Positions 1-11,300 of a DNA stretch of 64,000 bases are shown here, piece by piece. Under the pieces are notes generated by a model that made no database searches, had not been told where the DNA came from, and was given only the letters and a program-made list of their open reading frames with translations. Source of the stretch: Nissolia schottii. Taxonomy: Eukaryota > Streptophyta > Magnoliopsida > Fabales > Fabaceae. Location of the stretch: the NCBI GenBank assembly GCA_003254905.1, contig QANU01029832.1, positions 232,868 through 296,867 on the forward strand. Reading direction: 5' to 3'. Positions within the stretch are counted from its first letter, which is position 1, and each line of letters opens with the position of its first letter. The position numbers were made by a program, and so were the translations under genes.

Positions 1-132
1 ATGTGTGAGGAAGAAAATGAGAGGGAAGAAAACTCGTTGTTGAATGAGATGCTTTGGAGATGATATTGATTGTTTCTGATCTGTTCTGAGGCAGGAAGGT
101 AAGGTTTGCTTTTGACCAATTTCACAGCAATT

Positions 133-230
133 GGAAATGAAAGACGCACGTGGAAATGGGAGACGCACGTGATGTGGGCTTGGTGAGGAAGAATTGGGCG
201 GGAAAATATTGCAGGAGAGGCTGACACGTG
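133..230. promoter_or_regulatory. Three G-boxes, two in a 19-bp tandem repeat
   Basis: CACGTG occurs at 147-152, 166-171 and 225-230. The first two lie in two consecutive copies of a 19-bp unit (133-151 and 152-170) that differ at two bases. On the minus strand TTTCCCGCC, a match to the plant E2F site, lies at 197-205. Such clusters are typical of promoters, and the spacing to the eIF2 alpha start (over 450 bp) suggests they may serve a divergent gene beyond the left edge. Promoter function is inference; the motifs are seen directly. Confidence 0.4.
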
Positions 231-292
231 GCAATTTGGCTGTGGGCCCGGGGTGAGAGTTTCCATCTTTAATATATTAATTAATAATATTA

Positions 293-354
293 TATAGATA
301 TAGATAGATAGATAGATAGATATATTATAGATAGATTATAGTTATAGATAGATA
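293..354. repeat. GATA-type microsatellite
   Basis: Imperfect runs of (GATA)n and (TATAGA)n directly precede the tRNA-Lys-like fragment. Confidence 0.8.
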
Positions 355-355
355 G

Positions 356-410
356 GTATGTCTAGCTCAGTTGGAAAAGTGCAAGGCTCTTAACCTTGTG
401 ATCGTGGGCA
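356..410 (+). pseudogene. 3'-truncated tRNA-Lys(CUU)-like fragment
   Basis: The stretch contains TAGCTCAGTTGG (A box and D-loop) and an anticodon arm around CTCTTAACC, which matches the plant nuclear tRNA-Lys(CUU) from about base 5 to base 52. The match stops after GTGGGC. The T-loop with the B box (GGTTCGA) is missing, so no cloverleaf or working Pol III promoter can form. It could be a dead tRNA copy or the head of a tRNA-derived SINE. The microsatellite on its 5' side favours a broken insertion. Confidence 0.6.
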
Positions 411-504
411 ATATGTTTTTGGTCAAGCGTAATCGAGGGTTTGTTTTTGAGCATGAGTATTATTTTCGTTTTATTTCCCACTAAAAGCAGGCCAGGTCAT
501 ATAA

Positions 505-518
505 TGGGCCAAAGCCCA
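505..518. promoter_or_regulatory. Paired site II (TGGGCY) elements upstream of eIF2 alpha
   Basis: TGGGCC (505-510) and AGCCCA (513-518, TGGGCT on the minus strand) face each other about 170 bp before the start codon. Site II elements bound by TCP factors are common in plant promoters of translation and cell-growth genes, which suits eIF2 alpha. The motifs are seen; use by TCP factors is inferred. Confidence 0.45.
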
Positions 519-682
519 ATAACGTATGTTTGACGCGAGTGCATCCATCACTCTATCTGTGCGTACTCCTTTGCGTTTTGTAGCACCGTCGACCCTCGCA
601 AAAACCCTCATCCCCCTCTAAAGCGAGAGCGAGTAGTGAGAGAGTCGAATCTTAATCTTCAACACCACCTTCATCAGCAAAT

Positions 683-3600
683 ATGGCTCCGAACCTCGAG
701 TGCCGAATGTACGAGGCGAAGTACCCGGAGGTGGACATGGCGGTGATGATACAGGTGAAGAACATCGCCGACATGGGCGCGTACGTCTCACTCCTCGAGT
801 ACAACAACATCGAGGGCATGATACTGTTCTCGGAGCTCTCGCGGCGCCGGATTCGGAGCGTGAGCAGCCTCATCAAGGTTGGGCGCATCGAGCCGGTGAT
901 GGTGCTCCGTGTGGACAAGGACAAGGGTTACATCGACCTCAGCAAGCGCCGCGTCTCTGAGGAGGACATACAAGCCTGCGAGGAGCGCTACAACAAGAGC
1001 AAGCTCGTCCACTCCATCATGCGCCATGTCGCCGAAACCCTCAGCATCGATTTAGAGGTGATGAGCCAGCTCCACCGATTTTGAATTTCATTTGTTTCAA
1101 TTTCTTTTCTTATTGTTTTGATTGGAAGGTGTTGATTGATGTTGTTTGTGATTAGTCTATGTGGACTGTTTAGGGTTTAGGGTGGAAAGGAAGGGGAAAT
1201 TGGTTGAATGGATCTGTGTTTTTTGAGTTATGAGCTATGTTTGAATGCTTAACATAATTAGAAAGGCGTCAATTGAATTGTTTTGTGAAGTAGTTTTTTT
1301 TTTTTTTTTTTTTTGTGGCTTTGAAAGCCTCGTTGGTGTTGGTTCGTCTGTGATTTGTTATTGCTTTGGTTTGTTTTTTGGATCTTTCTTTTGCTCCTCA
1401 GTCCTCACACATTTTGACTCATGTGAACCTCTAGTCTAATCTACCAGGCCTTTATTTGCAAGAGTTTTGTTGTGAACTTATAATCCTAACTATTAGTGTT
1501 GTTAATGCCTTCTTGTTATTCTATCACATAGGTTTCTTGTTAAGTACGGTGCAAGATGTTCATTTCTACTATAGTCTATGGTGGGCTTGAGGATTTGCAT
1601 TTACCGTGAAGCTTTTTAGACCTTTGCAGTTTGTACAGTCATCCCTTGCCGAGACCATGACTTTCATTCTCCCTGCCATTACGTGACACTCCATACACAC
1701 GTAGTTGTTTAGAGGGAAGGGGGTTTAGTTTGAGGGCCATAAGAAATGGCCGCTGATTGAAATTTCCGGCCTTGACATAAAATGCTAATAATTTTTACTG
1801 ACATATACTGTTTCTTTAATTATTACAGAACTTCCCTTTTGTGAGCTGGTAACTTTCACTGTATAGTGTTTCATATTGCATACTTTTCTTCCCTTCTAAA
1901 CATGTTGAGATTAAGAGGAAAGTATCATTGAGAAGATATACTATAATTTCTGTTTATGACATTGACAGTGACTAGCACTGTGCAGAGTTTATAACGGGGA
2001 AGAATGGTAGAAAGAAGTATGTTGTTGTATAATTAACACAGCTATAGGCAAATAATAAAAAATGAAAAATTGATCTAGTTCCATATTTGCATATACCACT
2101 CATTCATCCGTTACTTGTTTTTTATATAACATATATGATTAAACATTTTACTTCAACAATTTAACTGGTGCTAGTATTTCAGATTTGTTTATTGAACTAA
2201 ATTGAATGGCTTTCTGCAGGATCTTTATGTTCACATTGGATGGCCTTTATATCGCAAATATGGTCATGCTTTTGAGGTAAGAAACTTTTTATTTCCAATT
2301 GTTTGAAGGTGCTCTGACTTTTATGATTAATGCAGAAACTTCTTCACATGCAGGCATTCAAAATAATTGTGAATGATCCTGATTCAGTTTTAAATACTCT
2401 TACCCGTGAAGTCAAGGAAGTTGGCCCTGATGGGCAAGAGGTAAATATTGATATTGTAAAAATGCCTGTCACATAAATCTTGTTGATGACTAAAGGTGCT
2501 TTTTATTGTCTCCCATAGGTGACAAAGGTGGTTCCAGCTGTGTCAGAAGAAGTTAAGGATTCTCTATTGAAAAATATTAGAAGACGAATGACCCCCCAGC
2601 CCTTGAAAATTAGGGCAGATATTGAAATGAAATGTTTTCAATTTGATGGCGTTCTTCACATTAAGGTCTTAACTGTTTGTGTTTGCCCTTCATTCTATGT
2701 TGTATAAAAAGTTCCCCTTTTCTTTTCAGCATCTACTTTGTTATATTGTGTGTTATTAAGTCATTGCTGGCAGCTTATCTTCTAAAGTTTTCTCAGGTTT
2801 GATAATTATTTGATTATGCAGGAGGCCATGCGGAAGGCTGAAGCTGCCGGAAATAATGACTGCCCTGTGAAAATTAAACTTGTTGCTCCCCCACTTTATG
2901 TGCTTACCACTCAGACTCTTGACAAGGTTTGCACGGTCTTCACATATTTGATATGATAATTGGCTTTCGACCTGAATTGGGTGCACATTTTGCCTTCAAA
3001 GCTTTCACTTAAACCCTATATAATTTTCTGACGAATGAGTTGCTACTAATGTTTGCATTTTGGATTGTTTTGGTGGGTTTTTTGGCTGTACAACTAGGTT
3101 AGCGGTTTTCTGCCTATTAGGATTATGATTGCTATATAAGCCATTCATCTGGTGACAGCCAGTCCAGAAGGACTCACTCTTGAATATTCTCATTTTACTC
3201 TGATTTAATTCAAAGGCTATGCCTTGTTCTGAAATTAGATTTCTTTTGTTGTCTGTTAGGTTTTTAAAGGTGAAAAAGAAATACAAAATAAACTCAAGGG
3301 ATAAATTGTTATTGGAAATTATGCTTTTTCTACCAAATTTCTCCCTGCATCTCTCCCACCATGCATCTTGCATTCCTTGAGTCCTCTAAACAGTAACCGG
3401 GTGGTAAATTTTACCTAACTCAGATGGATTTATTTGTACAGTATCAATTGTTCTTTTTTCCTACATACCTTGGGAATTAATGAAATTACTTTGTATTTTA
3501 TTCATGTCTTGTGTAGTATTGTGTTAATAGTTACATATTATTCTTATTATTCATCCTTTTAATGGAAAACCTCTTGATCTGTACACTGACTGGTCTGTGG

Positions 3601-4034
3601 ACAGGACCAAGGTATATTGGTTCTCAACAATGCCATTGCTTGTTGCACTGAATCAATAGAACAACACAAGGGTAAACTTGTGGTGAAGGAGGCAGCTAGA
3701 GCGGTGAGTGTCGATATATCCTCTGTATTTGTTTATTTTATCCGCTACATATGTTACACCTATGTTTAAACTTTGCCCATTTGCCTTTGGATCGTGTTTT
3801 ATCTTCTGATTAATCTAGATGGGGAGGTTTCTACTGCTACTTTTTTTTTTGGAGGTTTGACACTGCATTGTGATTCAGGTGAGTGAACGTGATGATAAAT
3901 TGCTTGCTGAGCACATGGCTAAGCTACGCCAAGATAACGAGGAGGTAAGTGGCGATGAAGACAGCGAAGAGGAAGAAGATACTGGAATGGGTGAGATTGA
4001 TGTGGAGAACAATGGTGCTGCGATAACAGAGTGA
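683..4034 (+). CDS. EIF2A (eIF2 alpha): Eukaryotic translation initiation factor 2 subunit alpha
   Basis: The regulatory subunit of eIF2, which brings initiator Met-tRNA to the 40S ribosome in the cytosol. Seven coding exons join in frame: 683-1057, 2220-2276, 2354-2440, 2519-2665, 2822-2926, 3605-3703, 3879-4034, all with GT-AG introns, all phase 0. The product is 341 aa, the usual plant length. Residues about 15-90 form the S1 RNA-binding domain. The stretch [10 protein letters not shown] holds the serine phosphorylated by GCN2 (Ser53 here, Ser51 in animals). The middle is helical, then the alpha-beta domain, and the tail is acidic ([12 protein letters not shown]). The start is the first ATG of the conserved N-terminus [15 protein letters not shown]. 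Intron 1 is the longest (1.16 kb). No break is seen. Family assignment is firm. Confidence 0.97.
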
Positions 4035-5344
4035 GAAGAAAAACTTGAGGGTAGATTAAGGCATAGATAGCACAGCATGGGTTTACTAATTTTTGTCTTA
4101 GATTTGATTCTTTTCAAACTGTTTTTAAATGCGGTTGTATCATACAAACTTCAATCACTGTATGTTGAGATGTTTTGTAATTTGCTTAGTGATTATGGAA
4201 TTTCTGGAAGAGGTTGTTCAACCCAAACTGAGTTTACGGTTACTTTGAGAAGGTTACTGTCTCTCTAAATTCCTATGCTATTTTTATGGGGCTGGCCATC
4301 GACACGTCGGAGTTTTCTTTGAAAGTCCTTTTTTTTGCTTTACTCTTGAACTCCTGTATTCATTCATAGTGCATTATCTAATAGAAGTGTAGAAGAGCAA
4401 TTTGTTATTATTAGGATTCGAACTATCATCAACCCTGCCGTCAACCCCTTTGTACTATGTTGATAATTGCCATAGCTAGCTTTTGGTTCCTTTGAAATTG
4501 AAGATCGCACTCACAGTAAATTTTAATATGTTGAGGTCACACTCCGAATCGTTTAGAAAGATGTAAGATGGAATTGGATGCACACGTGAATCACTAGAAA
4601 AGTACGTGGCCAGGCTTTGGATGTGAAAAAGGGTTGATGTAAACAAATTGAGATTATATGTTTTTTCATATAATCATATTATATAATTAGCTGATGGATT
4701 TTAGGGTTTAGGGTTTGAAACGTTAAATTGTGTTATAAGAACTTGTGAATTGTGATAGTAATGTAGTCCCGTAAGGGTGAATCGAAGCTATCACAAGAAA
4801 ATTGTCTATCTTTGGAATAATATAACGAACTTCTCGGTGTCACTCAGATGCATGATCCAACAAATTCTTGAATCGTTATATGCCGAAATAGTGGCAGAAG
4901 GGTACAACAGAACCTGTCAAATGTGCACATTATAATGTGTCAGTTAGGTGGGTCAGGATCTTGGTCTTCTTCTGCCTCTTGCTAACTGAGTGAGACTTGA
5001 AATGTTATTAACCAACCTATACAATGCAATGTTACTTTTCTTTTATCTTCGTATTTGTTTCCAGATTCAGCTGTTTAGCTCCTGCTAAGCAAAATAATCC
5101 ACAAAGATGGCATGTCGGTGTCACCGCATCTCTTGAAAGACATTGCAGAAATGCAAACCCCGTGAATTGAGGAGTGATTGGAATTCAAAATCTTGTTCTG
5201 TTTCACTGATGACATGACACATTAACTTGTTTGTTTCATAGAGCCAAATCTCTCTTTCTATATTCTCATTGCTACATCTCAAGATAGTACTTATTTTTTC
5301 TCGGTTTAATCCTCAGAAAACTTGGCGCTAAATAGAATCAAGAA
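4035..5344. other. Intergenic: eIF2 alpha 3' flank and PMT promoter
   Basis: AT-rich DNA with no convincing reading frame. A short telomere-like stretch, two copies of TTTAGGG, lies at 4699-4716. Poly-T and T-rich DNA around 4325-4345 may belong to the eIF2 alpha 3' end. No known element was recognised. Confidence 0.6.
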
Positions 5345-8300
5345 ATGGCAGTTTCAGCAGTTGGAGATATCTTCAAAGAGAGGAAATACCCTTTTATTGC
5401 CACCTTCTTGGTCTTGCTCATTTGTGTCATGATCCTTCTCTTCAACAACACAAATTCTCCCACCATTGATTCAATTGGTTTCTATCCTGACGTCAAACCG
5501 CAGCCACTCTCAGATTCTTCCTCCACAATCCCAAAACAGCGAGGGCTTCCCCGAAACGTGACCAAGATCACAGCCGAAGAAGACCAACGGTCATTGCCCC
5601 GGAAGAAGGAAGAGGCTATTGCCGAAGTTTTCTTTGATGATGCGAAAATTGATTGGAAGCTTTGTAAGGGTGCGGGCGTGGCGGATAATATACCATGCTT
5701 GGATAATATGAAGGTCATCAAGGCTCTCAAGACAAGGAGGCACATGGAGCACAGAGAAAGGCATTGTCCTAATCCTAAACCGTATTGCTTGCTGCCCCTT
5801 CCCAGAGGGTATAGAGTCCCCGTTCCGTGGCCTAAGAGCAGGGACATGGTGAGATTGATACTTCGGTAAGAATAATTTATGGTTATTAATGGTTGGTTGT
5901 GTATGATCTTGGTGTGTAGAGAGAGTGTTTGATGTGTTGATTGTGTTTTAAGGTTGTCTCAATCTCTTGATATTTGTACAAACAAGGGACAGGTGTAATG
6001 ATAAGCAAGCCGCACTTTCAGGGAGAGAACCAATGTTCAATCAAACCCTATAAAAAAGCAAGTGTTGGGAGGACCTCTTGGTCACTGAGAGCAGTGATAT
6101 CTTAAAAGACCAAAGAAAAGTTCTCTTGATATTAGTTGAAGATAGTTAGTAGCCTTTTGTTTTCCTTGCAAATTCTATGAAAATTCGGGTCCTTATATCA
6201 TATTTGCATTTGATCAAACTGATCTGTGTTATTGAAAGAAACTCTGCCTGCTGTTTCTAGTGCCACTTTCAGTTTACATTTTCGTTAGTTCTCTGTTGAA
6301 ATGTGCTTCTGCTTCTGGTTTTCAGATTTGGTATGACAATGTCCCTCATCCAAAGCTCGTTGAATACAAGAGGGAGCAAAACTGGGTGGTGAAGTCTGGT
6401 AATTATCTTCTCTTTCCTGGAGGTGGCACACAATTCAAGGATGGAGTTAACCATTATATTGAGTTCATAGAGAAGGTATAGTAGAATGTGGCTTCTCATA
6501 ATTTGCCTAGATTATGATACTTGCTTCTATTTTTTCCTCAATGCTACACTGTTTTTGAAATAGAGAAACTTTAATCAACTCTTGAAGAAGGACAAATGAC
6601 AAAGATCTAGGAGAAGGATAGAGATGTAACCTTTTCTTCTGTTTTACCGTAAGGGCATTAGTCTAAATCAAGACATTTGAATCTATGCTACCATCATAAA
6701 ATATGAAATCGTTTATATTACCTACAGATTGATATTTTGCCAACAAGGCAAGAAGATCAGAGCTTTGAATTGGCCATACTTGGAAGAGCTACGAAAGTTA
6801 ATGAAATTTTATTCCCTTTTGCTTTTATGAATTCCAAACTATGTTCTTTTTTTATTTGTGCATAACTATTAGTAGTACCATATCTTAAGAACCATCTGTT
6901 CCAAAAGTTTAAACTAATGTGTAGAGGGAACTGAATGGTGTTATATATATGTCTCTTTACACCATACACATGCTCTGCTGATATTACTAGATTTTGATGC
7001 AGTTCTTGAATGCTAACTATGATTAGTGGTTTTCCTGAATTTCTTCTTTTATGCCAGACACTACCAGCAATTCAGTGGGGAAAGAATATCAGGGTTGTTC
7101 TGGATGTTGGTTGTGGAGTTGCTAGCTTTGGTGGCAATCTTCTAGACAAAAATGTGATTACTATGTCATTTGCACCAAAGGATGAACATGAAGCCCAGAT
7201 ACAGTTTGCTTTGGAGCGAGGAATTCCTGCAACTCTTTCTGTCATTGGAACACAAAAGCTGACATTTCCCGACAATGGATTCGATTTGATCCATTGTGCA
7301 CGGTGCAGGGTTCATTGGGATGCAGATGGTACATTCTACCTTCTATAATTGGCTTCCATGTTCCATATTTTTAATCTTCCACAAAAGTGCTAATTCACAA
7401 ACCTTGTTCATGACTTTAGGTGGGAAACCTTTATTTGAGCTCAATAGGATTCTTAGACCTGGCGGTTTCTTTGCATGGTCTGCTACCCCAGTTTATCGTG
7501 ATGATGAAAGAGATCAAAAAGTGTGGAAGGGTTAGTGTTTCACCCCCACCCTTTACGGGTGTGTTAATTGTGCTTGAACATGGAAGAAGTGATAGCAAAG
7601 CTCTGAAGAAAAACTAAATTGGATATTGAGAATCAACATTCTAATTTCATTACCAAAGAGGAGTTACTTATATACAACCTCATGTAGAGCTAAACGAACA
7701 CTATATGAAACTCAAATTAACACTAATTACATTGCATTTCTAACTAACTTTCTATTTACAACTATCATAAATAATTGCTACTTCCTTAACTGATAACTAA
7801 CTTAACTGCTCTAGAACTAGTGTCACCAGCGATTGCTTGTGTAGCAATCAAAGTCATCAAAGCTTCTCTTTGATATACTTTCACTGGGTATGTTTTTGAG
7901 TTAGGTTTAGAAGGAGAAGAAAAGTTTTTTTTTTTGGGGGCTTAGTCATGGTTTTTAGTACGATGACTAACATTTCCTTCTCCCCTTAAATCCAACTCAC
8001 CAACACACCCTAAATTTTTGTCTTTGTTTCTCATTTTTGTCTCCTCCTCTATTGTCAGAAGGTTTTAAATTGTGGTTGTGGCCGCAGATGTAGTTGCATT
8101 GCAATTATCATGATTGCGTAAAGTTGCGGGAAAACAAAACTGATGCAGTCGTCATTGCTGCTGCAATATAGTTGCACACACCACTCCAACAACAATACTT
8201 AAAACCTTCTCTCGTGAATGTTCGTCTCTATTGACAAGATATCTTATCTAAGAAATCACATGACCCATCCATGACACCCCAAATAGGAAAATGATTATTG

Positions 8301-11300
8301 TCTGGAAATTTAAAGTCCTGTCTTCTTAGAACTTATGTTTAAGAAAAAGAGTTTTTGGGTTTAAGTTTTTTCCCTCAAACACGGGGCTTACGATTTTCCG
8401 AAGAATGTTAGAAAACATGCAAACTATTCTAACGATGGATGTTTATTGTCCCGGTTTTCTGCAGCCATGGAGGCTATCACAGAAGCAATGTGCTGGACTG
8501 TGGTGGCTAAGACCCTTGATTCATCTGGAATTGGTCTTGTTATATACCAAAAGCCTACCTCATCTTCCTGCTATGAGAAACGCAAACAGAACAAACCACC
8601 TATCTGCCAAAATAACGACAAGAAAAATAAACCATGGTATTAGCTATATAACCTTTTGGCTGTACTTCTCTAACATTTAATATTTCCACCAAATTTTAGT
8701 TTTTATTGCAATGAGAATATGAAAGGAAAGAAAGTTACTTACCAAATTTGTTGCTGCTGTTTTTATTGATGTTTTGGCTTTCTGATATGTATTTACTGAA
8801 CAAAGCATTGGGTCTAATGAGCTTTTAACACAATTTCTTAGCATATATATAATTCAAAAGTGGCCATAGAAATTGTGGAAGGACCATTACAAGCAATTCT
8901 AAATACATTATTATTACTATTATTAGTTAAGGCTGGTCTGGTTTCTGTTTTCAGTTTGTTTCTTGTTTTTTTTTTTTTTAGGATTTTGTGAAGGAAATAG
9001 CGAAAACAATAAAATTAGGTTTCATGTTGTTACGTACCCCCCTAGTAATTACGAAGTAGAAGTGGATAAAGCAGAGAGAAATTCAAGAATTCCACCACTG
9101 CCCTTTTAGCTTCAGCCGAAGGAGAAGCCAAACAAAAAAGGTAGCAAATTTGATTTGCTGTTATTAAGATAATATTTTGTTGGCTAGGAATTATTTTAAG
9201 TTAAATTAGGATTCTGTTAGTTAGGAAGATATTATTAGGATGAGAATAAAATAAGTTAGTTATGAATTAGTATATAAATAGAAGAGAATTAAGGGAGAGG
9301 AGGCAGGTTTTTTAAGAGACAAGAACAAATCAGGCGAGAAAGCACTCTTTCTCGAGAATTATCATCCTTCTATTTTGTTATTTTCAAGGCTAGACCTAAT
9401 TGAGTCCTATCTTAAACAATTTCTCTTTAAATTTTGTCATATTTCGTGAGTTTGGTACCAGTTGTTATAACTGGTATCAGAGCAAGTTCTTGGGCACGCT
9501 ACGTATGGTGGCATCCACTTGTCAGACTTCAACAATGGAGACCAGGATGGAGGTGCTGGAACGAAGATTGGAGGAGCAGACTAGAAATATAGAATTGATC
9601 CTGAAACAACTAGCAGATCAGAGCATAAGACAACAACCTGGAGCAGGAGATGAACAAAGGGACAGCCAGAAAAACCGTAACCAAGAAGATGATGAAAATG
9701 AAGTTAATTCACGGAGACAACCTAGATTAAGGGTAAATCGCAAGGTGGAACTTCCAACCTTCGAAAAGGAAGAAGCTTGTGAATGGTTAGTACGAGCCAA
9801 AAGATATTTCAGAGTAGCCCAGATCGCGACTGCAGAAAAATTGGAATATGCAGCCATGGTACTAATAGGGGAAGCATTGACGTGGTTTGAATGGTGGGAA
9901 GAGCAAATTCCGTTTCATACCTGGACGAGATTCAAGTGGGACCTCCTAAAGAGATTTCAACCAGAAGCAGCTGCAAATTCGATAGCACCTTTGTTGGACG
10001 TGAGACAACATGAAACTGTTATGCAGCATAGTCGTGACTTTGAACTTGCAGCCAGAAACCAACGCAACTTGGATCAGGGAATTTTCATAAGGATCTTTAA
10101 GAATGGATTGAAGGAATAAATAAAGGCAGAGCTGAACATAGCCAATTTTGAATCTTTATCGGATATTATGCATAAAGCAGCAGCTATTGAAGCTCGTAAC
10201 ACCGCCTGGAAGAATGCAGGGATTTCTCGAGGAGGCCGAAGGATTGAGACAACATATAGAGGTAGTAACTTGGGGTTGAATCGAAATACAGTATGGGACA
10301 TGCCTAAATTATCCATGGTATCAGGAAACACTGCAAGAGTAGGAAGTGGAATTGTGGGCCAGAATTCAAAGATTATGGCCAACAACACCCACGCCACTGC
10401 AATAACTTCATGGGTCAGCAACAGTAGTCAGCCGAGCACTAAAGGGAGTGGACCACACAGGCTATCAACAGAAAAGTGGGCTGAAAGACAGAAAAAGGGA
10501 TTATGCTTCAAATGTGCAGAAAGATGGGGTCTAGATCATGTGTGCAAGTTCAAACATTTTCAAATTTTTCTGCTGGAAGAAGAAACAGAAATAGAGGAAG
10601 AAGAGGAGTAGATTTTGTCACCAGATGAGGTAGAAAAACAACAACTGGAAATGCAGAAACTAGAACTACAATTATCCTCTTATAGTTATTGGGGACTCAC
10701 CGCCCAAAAGACCTTCAAAGTGAAGGGGAAAATAAGAGGAGAAGAGGTGATCGTTCTCATTGATCCAAGAGCTTTCACAAATTTCATAGCAACCAAAATT
10801 GCCAAAAGTTTAAGGCTGCCAACAATAAGCGTAAGGGAATTTCAAGTGGAGGAAGGGAATAGAAACATTGAGAAGGGAAATCTAGGTTGTGAAAATGTAG
10901 TGATCGAAGCCCAAGGACTGCAAATAACCAACCTTTCTTTGTAATGGAGCTGGGCCAAACTGAAGCGGTACTGGGAGCAGGCTGGATGGCAAGTTTAGGG
11001 AGATTTGTGGGGGATTACAATGAAATGATGATAAGTTAGAGGGAAGGAGCGAAGGAACCCGTCCCTAAGTCGAAGTAAGGAATCATGAAAAGCTACTCTT
11101 AATGCATTAAAAAGGAGTGATGGGGGATTTCTTATTACTCAAGTTCAACACATAGAAACAGTAGAAGATGAAGCACAACTGCCCAACAACATCCATAATC
11201 TCTTAAAAGAATACCGGGATTTATTTTAGAAACCTCAAGGGCTGCCACCGCAACAAGAGCAAGATCATTCTATCACCCTTAAGGAAGGAGCCCAGATCCC

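Noticed and set aside
788-1027. Minus-strand frame over eIF2 alpha exon 1
   Set aside because: It mirrors a strongly conserved coding exon and has no recognisable domain.
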